45,993 nucleotides of DNA. Origin: an uncultured Bacteroidota bacterium (GTDB taxonomy: Bacteria > Bacteroidota > Bacteroidia > Chitinophagales > Chitinophagaceae). The stretch spans positions 1 to 45,993 of the forward strand of contig CAISOH010000071.1 of assembly GCA_903887005.1 (NCBI GenBank), read 5' to 3'. How positions within the stretch are numbered: position 1 is the first letter of the stretch; every line of letters begins with the position of its first letter. The position numbers and the translations under genes are program-made. Below are positions 16,814-25,112 of the stretch, one piece after another. The notes beneath the pieces are model-generated. The model made no database searches, had not been told where the DNA came from, and worked only from the letters and a program-made list of their open reading frames with translations.

Positions 16814-17065
16814 ATGTCACAGAAACTAGATAAGCAGTTGCATGAGGTTTTTGATAAACTAAATGAAATACAGAAACAACAGGTTTTTGATTTTGCAAGC
16901 AGTTTTTTGAATGAAGATCTTTTGTACGATAAATGGAAGGATGTTGATTTCGTTGCAGAAATGGAAAGCCGCTATAATTATTATAAATCAGGAGGTAAAA
17001 TGGTATCCGCGGAAGAGGTCAATCAACAAGTAAAAGAGCTTTTTAGAAACGCGAAAAACAAGTAA
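16814..17065 (+). CDS. Antitoxin-like small protein of a ParE-type pair
   Basis: An 83-residue, helix-rich protein with many charged residues (LHEVFDKLNEIQKQQVFDFA; KDVDFVAEMESRYNYYKSGG; SAEEVNQQVKELFRN). The C-terminal part resembles the toxin-wrapping tails of addiction-module antitoxins. There is no obvious ribbon-helix-helix or Xre motif. Its TAA stop overlaps the next ATG (TAATG at 17063-17067), the coupled layout usual for type II toxin-antitoxin operons with the antitoxin first. It should bind and neutralise the following toxin and may repress the operon. The identification rests mainly on this gene order. Confidence 0.75.
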   Translation: MSQKLDKQLHEVFDKLNEIQKQQVFDFASSFLNEDLLYDKWKDVDFVAEMESRYNYYKSGGKMVSAEEVNQQVKELFRNAKNK

Positions 17066-17361
17066 TGCATAATTATATTTTTGAACAACGTGCCGTAGCG
17101 GAATATAAAGAAGCGTTGCTTTGGTATATGGAACGGAGTATCAAAGCCGCTGAAAATTTTGAAATTGCATTATTGGAAAAGTTGAATGAGATATGTATAA
17201 GTCCACCTCTTTATGGGAATACAACCGGGAAATTCAGTGAAACTAATCTAAAGAAATACCCTTATTCCATTATATATTTTGTTGAAGAAGAAATTCAAAC
17301 GGTGGTTGTCATTTCCGTTTTTCATCATAAAAGAAACCCGAAATTAAAATACAAAAGATAA
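17065..17361 (+). CDS. RelE/ParE-family toxin
   Basis: A 98-residue protein with the RelE/ParE superfamily layout: an opening strand and long helix (YIFEQRAVAEYKEALLWYME; AAENFEIALLEKLNEI), then SPPLYGN, the basic segment ETNLKKYPYSIIYFVEEE, and a final strand and basic tail (VVVISVFHHKRNPKLKYKR). The KKYPYSIIYFV and VFHHKRNP segments are typical of ParE-like toxins. Known members poison gyrase (ParE) or cleave mRNA on the ribosome (RelE); which applies here cannot be told. It is translationally coupled to the antitoxin by a one-base overlap. Confidence 0.88.
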   Translation: MHNYIFEQRAVAEYKEALLWYMERSIKAAENFEIALLEKLNEICISPPLYGNTTGKFSETNLKKYPYSIIYFVEEEIQTVVVISVFHHKRNPKLKYKR

Positions 17362-17452
17362 AATCGCGGAGAATCAATTCGTGATGACTGAGAAACCTCT
17401 ATTATTGTAACAGGGATGTACTGAAAGTATGGCATTGGAATTGAAGCCATAA

Positions 17453-17746
17453 TTATTGGGACTCTCTCCACCTCTTCATCCCACCCGAAAGATTAAACAG
17501 ATTATTAAAACCAAACGTTTCCAAACGTTGTATGGCGATAACACTCCTGATCCCTTTCTCACAATAAAGCACCACTTCTTTATCTTTCGGCAATTCATCT
17601 ATCCTGCTTATTAGCTCTCCCATGGGTATATGCAAGCTGCCAATATGGTATGCCTCACGCTCCCAGTCTTCCCTTATATCTATCAGCAGGAAATCCTTCC
17701 CTGTATCTGTCCAGTTTTTAAGTTCGTGAGAGGTAAGCTGTTTCAT
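17453..17746 (-). CDS. Single-domain rhodanese-like protein
   Basis: A 97-residue rhodanese-homology domain. The strand-loop LIDIREDWEREAYHIGSLHI is the standard opening, and the active-site loop is CEKGIRS with Cys62, which would carry a persulfide. GGMKRWRES closes the fold. Members transfer sulfane sulfur or serve as sulfur relays in cofactor and tRNA modification. The ATG overlaps the TGA of the upstream membrane-protein gene (ATGA), indicating co-transcription and coupled translation. Confidence 0.9.
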   Translation of the reverse strand: MKQLTSHELKNWTDTGKDFLLIDIREDWEREAYHIGSLHIPMGELISRIDELPKDKEVVLYCEKGIRSVIAIQRLETFGFNNLFNLSGGMKRWRESQ

Positions 17747-18426
17747 TTGTTTTCGTGTGAAACGGGTGTCCTGTTTGCTTCTTCATTACTGGCAATCACT
17801 TTTTCTGCCAGCTTTTCATCATCAATGCCATCAGGAATAAAGAATAATATGGGAGTTATTGTAAAGCAGACATAAGCCAGATACACCGACCAGAATGATG
17901 CAGGTATAGAAATAAAGTAAGCCGCCATCCCTATAAAGTTTTTTATTCTTGCACGTTTATTTACTATATCTATTGTTCTGTTCAGCATCTTCTCTCTGTT
18001 TATATGCATGAAGCTATGGCGTACAGCATAACCGCGTAAAAGAGTAATTGCAAATGAAGCCATGAATAAAATGGCGCCATAAGTAGCTGCAGAATAGGAT
18101 AGCATCGGATTCCGGCCCAGCATAAAAGTAGGGAAGGGTATCAGGCTCAGCCAAAATAGTAAATGCAGGTTCAGCCAAAGAAATTTTTCATCTACCTTTT
18201 GCACCAAATGCATCAGGTTGTGATGATGGAGCCACATGATACCTAACACTATGAAACTAAACAGGTAAGAAATTAATTGAGGAGCCAGTATCAATAATTG
18301 TTTCAGCTCCCATTTATTTGTCAGGTGTACATTCTCCGGTAATTTTATGTCAAACACCATAACAGTCATTACGATGGATATGACACAATCACTGAAAGCC
18401 TCCACTCTATTAGTCGTAATATTCAT
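17743..18426 (-). CDS. TMEM175-like (DUF1211) integral membrane protein
   Basis: A 227-residue protein with about six hydrophobic spans. The N-terminus carries the TMEM175 family hallmark RVEAFSDCVISIVMTVMVFD, with the RxxxFSD motif at residues 7-13 that lines the pore in the potassium channels of this family. The length matches bacterial single-repeat members, which assemble as tetramers. Potassium leak conductance is the known activity of characterised bacterial relatives; the physiological role here is not evident. Its stop overlaps the start of the rhodanese gene by four bases. Confidence 0.85.
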   Translation of the reverse strand: MNITTNRVEAFSDCVISIVMTVMVFDIKLPENVHLTNKWELKQLLILAPQLISYLFSFIVLGIMWLHHHNLMHLVQKVDEKFLWLNLHLLFWLSLIPFPTFMLGRNPMLSYSAATYGAILFMASFAITLLRGYAVRHSFMHINREKMLNRTIDIVNKRARIKNFIGMAAYFISIPASFWSVYLAYVCFTITPILFFIPDGIDDEKLAEKVIASNEEANRTPVSHENK

Positions 18427-18478
18427 AGTGAATAAGCTTAAACAGTAGTAAAGTTAACAGAAAAGAGAATAAAAACCT

Positions 18479-19480
18479 TTATGCTATTGGTTCATTCAAT
18501 GCCTTCCAGAGCATATCTTTCAGTTCTGTAATGCCCTGGTTAGCGGCAGAAGATATGAATACGTGAGGCACATCTTTGGGCAATGTCTCCGCAATAGCTT
18601 TCTTTAACTCATCGTCCAGCATATCGCTTTTGCTTATTGCGAGGATTATTTTTTTATGCAGCAACTCAGGATTATATTGCTCCAGTTCACTAATCAATAT
18701 TGCATATTCCTTTGCATGATCGTTGCTATCCGCAGGAATGAGAAACAACAATACAGAGTTGCGTTCTATATGCCTCAGGAAACGATGCCCAAGCCCTTTA
18801 CCTTCAGCAGCGCCTTCTATTATGCCAGGCAGGTCGGCCATGCAAAATGATCTGTTATCCCTGTAGGGAACAATACCAAGCTGTGGCGTAAGTGTTGTAA
18901 ATGCGTAATTGGCTATTTTAGGCTTGGCGGCGCTGACTACAGATAGTAATGTGGACTTACCTGCATTTGGGAAGCCTACGAGGCCCACGTCAGCCAGTAT
19001 TTTTAATTCCAGTTGCTTCCAGCCTTCACTGCCCATTTCGCCTGGCTGACAGTATTCCGGCGCCTGGTTTGTGGAGGTTGCGAAGTTCTTATTTCCTAAT
19101 CCGCCACGTCCGCCCTTTACCCAAACCACCTCCTGGCCTTCTTCCAGAATTTCAGCCTCTATTTCTCCGGTTTCTTCGTCCTTCGCTATTGTACCTAATG
19201 GTACTTCAATAATAATATCCGCCCCATCATGGCCTGTGGAGTTATTTTTAAGCCCGTTCTCGCCATCCTTTGCCAATACGTTCTTATAGTACCGCATATG
19301 CAGCAACGTCCATAACTGAGAGTTGCCCCTCAATATAATATGGCCTCCGCGCCCGCCATTGCCACCGTCAGGGCCTGCCATGGCGTCCATTTTATTACGT
19401 TCAAAATGGGCGCTTCCCGCACCACCTTTCCCGGAACGGCAAAATATACGTATATGATCAACAAAATTTCCTCTCTCCAC
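18479..19480 (-). CDS. obgE: Obg family GTPase
   Basis: A 333-residue ribosome-associated GTPase needed for large-subunit maturation and growth control. The glycine-rich Obg fold occupies about residues 1-160 ([35 protein letters not shown]). The G domain follows with G1 GFPNAGKST, switch [12 protein letters not shown]3 [16 protein letters not shown], and SKSD as G4. The variable C-terminal OCT domain is missing, as in many Bacteroidota. Translation starts at a GTG that shares its G with the adk TAG stop (TAGTG at 19482-19478), so the two genes are coupled. Confidence 0.96.
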   Translation of the reverse strand: MERGNFVDHIRIFCRSGKGGAGSAHFERNKMDAMAGPDGGNGGRGGHIILRGNSQLWTLLHMRYYKNVLAKDGENGLKNNSTGHDGADIIIEVPLGTIAKDEETGEIEAEILEEGQEVVWVKGGRGGLGNKNFATSTNQAPEYCQPGEMGSEGWKQLELKILADVGLVGFPNAGKSTLLSVVSAAKPKIANYAFTTLTPQLGIVPYRDNRSFCMADLPGIIEGAAEGKGLGHRFLRHIERNSVLLFLIPADSNDHAKEYAILISELEQYNPELLHKKIILAISKSDMLDDELKKAIAETLPKDVPHVFISSAANQGITELKDMLWKALNEPIA

Positions 19481-20064
19481 TATGATACGGGTAAAATGTA
19501 CTTGTTTATGTGCTTTGAAAGCGCTTTAAATGTATCTGCTATGGAATGGCTGCCTGTTACAGGTTCCAGTTTGCCATAAGCATTGTAGTAATTAGCTACC
19601 GGCTGTGTTTTTAAATGATACTCTTTTATTCGTTTTGTGATTACGTCTTCAGTATCATCGCTGCGTCCTGAAGTTTCACCACGTGTTACAAGGCGTTTTA
19701 TAAGCTCCTGTTCCGGCACTTCAAGCGACAGAACAAGATGTATTTTTGTGTGTTTGAATTCAAGCAGTTTATCCAGAGCTTCAGCCTGGGTACGTGTGCG
19801 GGGAAACCCATCAAATACAAAGCCTCTTGCATCGGGAATGTCATCTATCTTGCTACTAATCATACCTATCACTACTTCATCAGGAACCAGCATACCCTGG
19901 TCCATATACTTCCTGGCTTCAGTGCCAAGGGGTGTATGCCTGCTTACTTCATCGCGCAGAAGATCTCCGGTAGAAATATGTTGTAAATTATAAGTAGTTA
20001 CAATGTTTTCTGATTGTGTGCCTTTGCCACTGCCGGGAGGGCCAAATAAAACTAAATTGAACAT
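19480..20064 (-). CDS. adk: Adenylate kinase
   Basis: Catalyses ATP + AMP to 2 ADP. The P-loop [10 protein letters not shown] is at residues 7-16, the AMP-binding segment is [14 protein letters not shown], and the signature strand-loop is [16 protein letters not shown]. The LID is of the short zinc-free type ([14 protein letters not shown]). The frame is open to an ATG at 20100, but a -7 box lies at 20095-20088 between the two ATGs. Translation must therefore start at the ATG at 20064 ([15 protein letters not shown]), giving 194 residues. The gene is coupled to obgE. Confidence 0.96.
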   Translation of the reverse strand: MFNLVLFGPPGSGKGTQSENIVTTYNLQHISTGDLLRDEVSRHTPLGTEARKYMDQGMLVPDEVVIGMISSKIDDIPDARGFVFDGFPRTRTQAEALDKLLEFKHTKIHLVLSLEVPEQELIKRLVTRGETSGRSDDTEDVITKRIKEYHLKTQPVANYYNAYGKLEPVTGSHSIADTFKALSKHINKYILPVS

Positions 20065-20087
20065 GAACAAAAAATTGTTTAACGGCA

Positions 20088-20117
20088 CAAAAATAACCAT
20101 AGTTGTGAAATAGCAAG
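20088..20117 (-). promoter_or_regulatory. Promoter of adk-obgE
   Basis: On the minus strand TATTTTTG (20095-20088) matches TAnnTTTG, and CTTG (20117-20114) lies 18 bases upstream as a possible -33 element. The position fixes the adk start at 20064 and not 20100. Confidence 0.6.
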
Positions 20118-20224
20118 AAACTATTTATTCAAGTTATGAGTATGATATACAATATTTTAAGTTTGAAGCTGGTATTTTTTCGGAATAAGCAGCAATTTGT
20201 AATGCTTTAGCAACAGATATATTT

Positions 20225-20815
20225 TTATGATCTATTCAGCAGTAATTGTTTCACTTCATCATTCATCAACTTATATTCTCCGGGAGCTAATCCTACTATT
20301 GTTACCCTGCCAATTGCATATCGAATCAGCCGTAGGGTGGGGTATCCTGTTGCAGCAGTCATTCGGCGCACCTGCCTGTTTTTTCCTTCGGTAAGTGTAA
20401 GGGCTATCCATGAGGTCGGTATATTTTTTCTGAAACGGACTGGTGGATTACGCTCGCTGACATCTGGTGCAACAGCAAGAATTTCCGCTATCGCTTTTTT
20501 TGTCTGGTATTGTTTTCCATCAATCTTGATCAAAACGCCTTGTTCCAGTTGTTGAATTGCCTTCATTGTAATAGCGCCTTCGACCTGAACATAATAAGTA
20601 CGTGGATGAGCAAATGATGGATCAAGCAAATGGTGAGTCAGTGGTTTATCATCCGTCAGTAAAAGCAAACCTTCACTATCATAATCAAGCCGGCCAACAG
20701 GATAAATATTTTTTGGCAGGTGCGGTAAATAATCAGAAAGTGTGCGTTTATCTCCTTCAGCAGAAAACTGTGAAAGCACCTGGAATGGCTTATGAAAAAT
20801 ATAGTACAGGGGCAT
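20225..20815 (-). CDS. rRNA large-subunit pseudouridine synthase, RluE/RsuA family
   Basis: A 196-residue pseudouridine synthase of the RsuA/RluB/E/F group. The catalytic motif GRLDYDSEGLLLLTDD holds the nucleophilic Asp44. YYVQVEG, the RNA-contacting segment WIALTLTEGKNRQVRRM and LRLIRYAIGRV are family markers. There is no N-terminal S4 domain, as in RluE, which modifies U2457 of E. coli 23S rRNA; the precise target here is inferred. The ATG gives a natural N-terminus (MPLYYIFHKPFQVLSQF). It is a single-gene unit 124 bases downstream of the adk start region, on the same strand as its neighbours. Confidence 0.9.
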   Translation of the reverse strand: MPLYYIFHKPFQVLSQFSAEGDKRTLSDYLPHLPKNIYPVGRLDYDSEGLLLLTDDKPLTHHLLDPSFAHPRTYYVQVEGAITMKAIQQLEQGVLIKIDGKQYQTKKAIAEILAVAPDVSERNPPVRFRKNIPTSWIALTLTEGKNRQVRRMTAATGYPTLRLIRYAIGRVTIVGLAPGEYKLMNDEVKQLLLNRS

Positions 20816-20867
20816 AAGAAAAACATTGTGGCTTGAAAGCTTTGCCAGTAAAGGCTTTTAGCAGGTA

Positions 20868-20906
20868 CAAAAAAAAAGTCCGGCGAGGTTGTGGGCTGCC
20901 GGACTT
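20868..20906 (-). terminator. Strong minus-strand intrinsic terminator
   Basis: AAGTCCGGC at 20876-20884 pairs perfectly with GCCGGACTT at 20898-20906 around a 13-base loop. On the minus strand the stem is followed by an uninterrupted T-run (20877-20869). It terminates transcription arriving from higher coordinates, but the nearest such gene ends 345 bases away at 21252, so it may instead end a short unannotated transcript. Confidence 0.8.
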
Positions 20907-21024
20907 ATATAAAGGATGGGTTAGTAAGCACAATCCTTACACAATATTAAAAAGAATTTCTGCTACTAAAAAAAATTTTTTTTATTTTTTTTCAGAATGT
21001 TGAAAAGATGTTGACAACTTAGTA

Positions 21025-21253
21025 AACCCCTGAACCCCTCCCGATGAAAAATCGGGACAGGTGCCGGGGAACCAACTATTAAGCACATGCCATAATTTCA
21101 ACAGTAGATTACCTACTGACCATTATTAATAAGCAGTGCATTATCGTTTGTAAAGGTCATTTGATATTAAAATAGAAGCCAGGATTTATTCAAAAAGATG
21201 AAAGTTGGATCGTTAACCTTAATGGATGGTTCCCCTTTAGGGGTTCAGGGGTT
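21025..21253. repeat. 230-bp segment bounded by perfect 15-bp inverted repeats
   Basis: AACCCCTGAACCCCT at 21025-21039 and its exact reverse complement AGGGGTTCAGGGGTT at 21239-21253 bound a non-coding segment. The left side continues into a hairpin repeat (21027-21072, TCCCGAT / ATCGGGA, then CAGGTGCCGGGG) shared with 14481-14526. The right side holds TCCCCTTTAGGGG. The right repeat includes the TAA stop codon of the batC-like gene. The layout resembles a small non-autonomous mobile element, though no target duplication is evident. The remaining intergenic part, 20907-21024, is AT-rich with no gene seen. Confidence 0.6.
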
Positions 21254-21986
21254 ACCAGTCTTTTTCTAATTTTACAGGTACGCCTTTTTCTTTCTTCATT
21301 TTATCCTGCAGTTTTTTCTCTTCCTGTTGCAGGGCGTTTAGCAATTGGTCTGCCTGCTGCTGGGAAAGCTTGCTGGGTTGGCTTTGAGGCTGTTGATCCT
21401 CTTTCTTCTGATCCTCTTTTTTATCCTGGTTCTCTTTCTGGTCTTTATCCTGTTTATCTTTTTTGTCCTGGTCTTTTTTATCCTGGTTCTGTTTGTCTTT
21501 CTGGTCTTTCTGGTCTTTATTTTGTTTATCCTGTTTCTTGTCTTTATCCTGCTGCTGTTGTTTCTTCATCATTTGTTCGGCATACGACAAATTATATTTA
21601 GCGTCAACATCCTGGGGATTGTTACGTAAAGTTTGCTTGTATGAATTTACGGCGTCTTCCCATTTCTGCTGAGACATGTAGGTGTTGCCAATATTGTAGT
21701 TAGCAGCAGCCTTACCAGTTTTATTGTTGGCGAGTTTAGCTGTTTCAGTCATCACTTTTCTTGAGGAGTCAAATCGTTTTTGCTGGTATAAAGAATTACC
21801 CAGGTTAAAAAGCCCTGACGGGTTGTTAGGGTCTTTGGCAAGCGCCTTTGCATAATTTGCTTCTGCTTCCTGGTATTTTTGCTGCTCATACAATTTATTC
21901 CCCTGCTGAATATACCTGTTAGGTTGCCCGACAGCTATATGAGCCCCTGTTAATAATAGTATTATTAGCCATGCACATCTAGCCAT
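21252..21986 (-). CDS. TPR protein, BatC/BatE-like, with highly charged K/Q/D tail
   Basis: From the ATG at 21986 the protein is about 244 residues. It has a signal peptide (MARCAWLIILLLTGAHIAVG), three or four tetratricopeptide repeats (NKLYEQQKYQEAEANYAKAL, GLFNLGNSLYQQKRF, ANYNIGNTYMSQQKWEDAV), then about 75 residues made almost only of K, Q, D, E and N, and a short conserved end (VPVKLEKDW). This is the usual form of the TPR member of Bacteroides aerotolerance (Bat) loci. The frame is also open to ATGs at 22061 and 22124, but those extra residues are translated AATGGCTCA repeats. The gene follows the BatB-like gene closely. Confidence 0.82.
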   Translation of the reverse strand: MARCAWLIILLLTGAHIAVGQPNRYIQQGNKLYEQQKYQEAEANYAKALAKDPNNPSGLFNLGNSLYQQKRFDSSRKVMTETAKLANNKTGKAAANYNIGNTYMSQQKWEDAVNSYKQTLRNNPQDVDAKYNLSYAEQMMKKQQQQDKDKKQDKQNKDQKDQKDKQNQDKKDQDKKDKQDKDQKENQDKKEDQKKEDQQPQSQPSKLSQQQADQLLNALQQEEKKLQDKMKKEKGVPVKLEKDW

Positions 21987-22065
21987 AGAGCCATTCAGCA
22001 ATCTAGCCTTGGAACCATTGAGCCATTGAGCCATTAAGCCATTGAGCCATTCAGGAGCCATTAAG
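21984..22065 (-). repeat. AATGGCTCA repeat array in the 5' region of the batC-like gene
   Basis: On the minus strand, AATGGCTCAATGGCTTAATG-type units run from about 22065 to 21984. If translated from upstream ATGs they encode MAPEWLNG, MAQWLNG and LLNGSMAR. The array supplies several in-frame start codons in front of the signal peptide. It is the same family as the cluster at 13797-14019. Confidence 0.7.
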
Positions 22066-22071
22066 TCATTT

Positions 22072-23082
22072 TTATGCAATCGATCCATTTTTCTTTTTTT
22101 TAACTCCCGGCAGCAGCCATTCAATAATCAACGCAATGAAACCCGCAAAAAGAAAATATTGAAAGTAGCTGGTGAAGTCGGTATATATCACGGAGCCGAG
22201 GCTTTTTTGTTCCATACTTTCCAGGTTGTTGGTAAGCTTGTCTGCTACGTCATCTGTATTTTGCAGTAAGCTGTATGTGCCATGCCCGGCAGTTGCCAGG
22301 GATCTCAATTCATCTTCATTAAGCTTGCTTACCACCGGACTCCCGTTTTCATCCAGTTTCAGCGATTTTGTAACAGGGTCATACAATGTAGCGCCCTGGG
22401 GAGATCCAATACCTATTGTATGTACGATCACACCGGCGTCAGCTGCCTGACGTGTTTTTTCCAAGGCCATTTCATCATGGTCTTCGCCATCAGATATGAT
22501 AATGAGGGACTTGTATTTTCGTTCGTTTTTTGTGAACGTTTCCATTGCCATGTCTATCGCGTCTCCTATCACAGTACCCTGTGTAGGTACCATATCCGGT
22601 GATACATTTTGCAGCATCATTTTTACTGTGCTGTAATCAATAGTAAGGGGTACCTGCAAATAGGCTTTGCCTGCAAATATGATCAGCGCTATCCGGTCAT
22701 TCTGCATTTTATCGGTCATGCGCATAATCAGTTGTTTGGCGCGCGTCAGCCTGTCGGGTTGAATGTCTTTGGCAAGCATACTTTTACTCACGTCAAGCGC
22801 TATGATCACATCTACTCCTTTACGCTGCACTTTTTCAGATTTGTCCCCGGTTCGCAAATTCGCCCATCCGATTATTATAGTTGATAAAGCTATCGTCAGC
22901 AAAATAAATTTAAATGCATTCCTGCCTGGTATGAATCCTTGTATCTGCTCATTAATAAGCTTCTCATCGCCGAGCTTTTGCATTTTCCTTTTTCTCCAGA
23001 ATACTGCTGCGATAAATAATACCACCAGTAAGGGCACAAGGCCGAGGAAAAATAAATTATCTATGTGTTGAAATTGAAACAT
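22072..23082 (-). CDS. VWA-domain membrane protein, BatB/BatA-like
   Basis: A 336-residue protein with two N-terminal hydrophobic segments, a von Willebrand A domain and one C-terminal membrane span (YFQYFLFAGFIALIIEWLL). The metal-ion adhesion site is intact: DVSKS at the first strand (IIALDVSKSM), the Thr in TQGTVIGDAID, and ISDGEDHDE. Length and topology match Bat proteins of the aerotolerance loci, which form a periplasmic complex; function is only partly known. It lies directly upstream of the TPR gene and has its own promoter. The BatA, BatD, DUF58 and MoxR-type genes usually found nearby are not in this window. Confidence 0.88.
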   Translation of the reverse strand: MFQFQHIDNLFFLGLVPLLVVLFIAAVFWRKRKMQKLGDEKLINEQIQGFIPGRNAFKFILLTIALSTIIIGWANLRTGDKSEKVQRKGVDVIIALDVSKSMLAKDIQPDRLTRAKQLIMRMTDKMQNDRIALIIFAGKAYLQVPLTIDYSTVKMMLQNVSPDMVPTQGTVIGDAIDMAMETFTKNERKYKSLIIISDGEDHDEMALEKTRQAADAGVIVHTIGIGSPQGATLYDPVTKSLKLDENGSPVVSKLNEDELRSLATAGHGTYSLLQNTDDVADKLTNNLESMEQKSLGSVIYTDFTSYFQYFLFAGFIALIIEWLLPGVKKKKNGSIA

Positions 23083-23095
23083 ACAGTTGAAAACG

Positions 23096-23128
23096 CAAAT
23101 TTAGGTGAGTGGACCTTTAATACAGCAA
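23096..23128 (-). promoter_or_regulatory. Promoter of the batB-batC pair
   Basis: On the minus strand TAAATTTG (23103-23096) matches the -7 consensus, with ATTG (23128-23125) 21 bases upstream as the -33 element. The ATG at 23082 follows about nine bases after the expected transcription start. Confidence 0.65.
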
Positions 23129-23202
23129 TAAAAGAATGTGATTTTAATTTTCTTTAACAGAAATAAAAAGTGCATTCGTCAGGATGGTAAATTTTCGATC
23201 CT

Positions 23203-24300
23203 TTAATCTTTCAGGGCCTCTATCTTAACTTTACGTTTCGGCTTTTCCACGTCCTCTACCCCTATCAGCAGCGCCCAGGCTTCCAGCCCTTCTACGCGCT
23301 CGCATATCAGCTTCATAATGCCGGCAATGGGTATAAATAAGAACATGCCCGGTACCCCCCACAAAAATTCGCCTACAATTACAGCTATGATTGTGATAAA
23401 AGGGTTCATTTTTACACGTCCACCTATTATGCGTGGGAATAATATATTTGCGTCCAGCAGGTGAATAATAAATAGCCCGATTCCCACTTCTAACGCCATA
23501 TTGCCGGTACTGTTGGCAAATGTTACCAGCATACAAATAATAATAGAAGTGTAGAAACCAAGGTAAGGAATAATATTCAGCACTGCCGCCATTACCCCAA
23601 GCAATACAGCATATTGAATGCCCATTATAAGGAACATGGCAGAAGTTACTATGCTTATCAGGATCATTTCAATTACCAATCCCAGCACGTAAGCATTGAT
23701 CATGCTTTTGGTTTCCATTATTACCTCGCTTACTTTTTCCCTGTCAGGGGCGTTGAACAGGTGAAGTACAAACCGCTTCAGGAGTTTGCGGTGATACAGC
23801 ATAAAGAAAGTAAAGATCAAAACGAATACAGTCAACAATAAAATGCCGGTCACGGATATAAACACATTACTGGCGGAATGCGCGGCAGACTCTAATAAGT
23901 TGCTGGTGTACCTATTCATATAATCTGATTGCTGTCTGTTTGTTATATGAAGTTTGAAGGATAGCCAATGCTGCAGGTTATCGAACATGACCTGGAACCT
24001 TTTTCTTAATTGAGGAAAATCACTGGAGAACCCGATTATTTCGATCGCAAGAAAATAAATAAAACCGGTCATTGCGGATACAAATAAGGTAACAGAAAAG
24101 ACAGCAGACCAGATACGCCCTAAATGCAGCTTCTTTTCAAAGAAGTTATTCAGCGGGTATAATAATATGGAGATTAAGAGCGCAAACACTAACGGGATGA
24201 ATATATTACTGGCCTCGCTGAGTATAATAAAAATAAGCACTATCGCCAGCAATATTAGTGCCAGCCTGGCATAAAACGGAAGCTTTACTGTACGAATCAT
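23203..24300 (-). CDS. AI-2E family transporter
   Basis: A 365-residue integral membrane protein of the AI-2E/UPF0118 family. There are about eight hydrophobic segments: two pairs near the N-terminus (LALILLAIVLIFIILSEASN, FIPLVFALLISILLYPLN), a central soluble region with a helical hairpin (LRKRFQVMFDNLQHWLSFKL), and a C-terminal cluster with the family signature NIIPYLGFYTSI and HLLDANILFPRIIGGRVKMN. Family members export autoinducer-2 or act as Na+/H+ antiporters, so the substrate is open. It has its own transcription unit, divergent from rnhB. Confidence 0.9.
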   Translation of the reverse strand: MIRTVKLPFYARLALILLAIVLIFIILSEASNIFIPLVFALLISILLYPLNNFFEKKLHLGRIWSAVFSVTLFVSAMTGFIYFLAIEIIGFSSDFPQLRKRFQVMFDNLQHWLSFKLHITNRQQSDYMNRYTSNLLESAAHSASNVFISVTGILLLTVFVLIFTFFMLYHRKLLKRFVLHLFNAPDREKVSEVIMETKSMINAYVLGLVIEMILISIVTSAMFLIMGIQYAVLLGVMAAVLNIIPYLGFYTSIIICMLVTFANSTGNMALEVGIGLFIIHLLDANILFPRIIGGRVKMNPFITIIAVIVGEFLWGVPGMFLFIPIAGIMKLICERVEGLEAWALLIGVEDVEKPKRKVKIEALKD

Positions 24301-24481
24301 TGTTTTAGTAAGGTATTTCCTATCAAACCTAATAGAATTGTGCCATAAAGCAAAACAAGGAATGGCTTAATTATCGCAGTGCATAAATATTTATTTAATA
24401 AACGGCCCCCCTTTACTTATTTTTCTCTTATTTTGCTTACACACACTTTTGTAAAGGGTGTTGTATTTAACAGACAGGAGG

Positions 24482-25096
24482 ATGCTGAAACGTTTTTTTA
24501 AGAAAGGGCTGATAGAAGCGGGTTGCGATGAAGCGGGACGGGGATGTCTTGCAGGGCCTGTTTTTGCTGCATCCGTGATCCTGCCGCCCGATTTTCGTCA
24601 CCCGTTGCTCAATGACAGTAAACAGGTAGCAGAAGAAGACCGGAATAAACTGCGGCCAATAATAGAAAAAAAAGCTCTGGCATGGGCTGTTGCAATGGTT
24701 GACCATACGGAAATAGATCGCATTAATATTTTAAAGGCATCTTTCAAGGCAATGCATTTGGCTATTGACCAGTTAAACATTCGCCCCGACCTCCTGCTAA
24801 TTGACGGCCATATTTTCTCCCCTTATTTTGGAATTGTTCATCAATGCGTTATTCAGGGAGATGCTATATACGCTTCGATAGCTGCAGCAAGCATACTCGC
24901 TAAAACGCATCGTGATGAATATATGCTCCGGCTTCATTTGGAATATCCCCAATATGGCTGGCATGAGAATAAAGGCTACGCAACTCAATTCCACCGGAAA
25001 CAAATAAATGAAAACGGACTTTCACCTTACCACCGTAAAACCTTTGGTATCTGTAATGAATGGGCGGATAAAGATGGGGTAAATAGTATAGAGTGA
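24482..25096 (+). CDS. rnhB: Ribonuclease HII
   Basis: Cleaves the RNA strand of RNA-DNA hybrids and removes misincorporated ribonucleotides. The metal-binding acidic residues are in place, numbering from the ATG at 24482: Asp16 and Glu17 (GCDEAGRGCLAGPV), Asp108 (LLIDGH) and Asp145 (KTHRDEYM), with the ASILAKTHRD motif. The frame opens earlier at a GTG (24458), but an AGGAGG-like sequence touches the ATG at 24482 and the resulting 204 residues are standard. Its stop lies 16 bases from the convergent stop of the nuclease gene at 25113. Confidence 0.94.
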   Translation: MLKRFFKKGLIEAGCDEAGRGCLAGPVFAASVILPPDFRHPLLNDSKQVAEEDRNKLRPIIEKKALAWAVAMVDHTEIDRINILKASFKAMHLAIDQLNIRPDLLLIDGHIFSPYFGIVHQCVIQGDAIYASIAAASILAKTHRDEYMLRLHLEYPQYGWHENKGYATQFHRKQINENGLSPYHRKTFGICNEWADKDGVNSIE

Positions 25097-25112
25097 AATC
25101 ATTTTAATAATT

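Noticed and set aside
21421-21560. Antisense plus-strand frames rich in L, V and F opposite the batC-like gene, resembling membrane proteins
   Set aside because: The hydrophobic reading is the complement of the K/Q/D-rich tail codons of the TPR protein and has no independent support.
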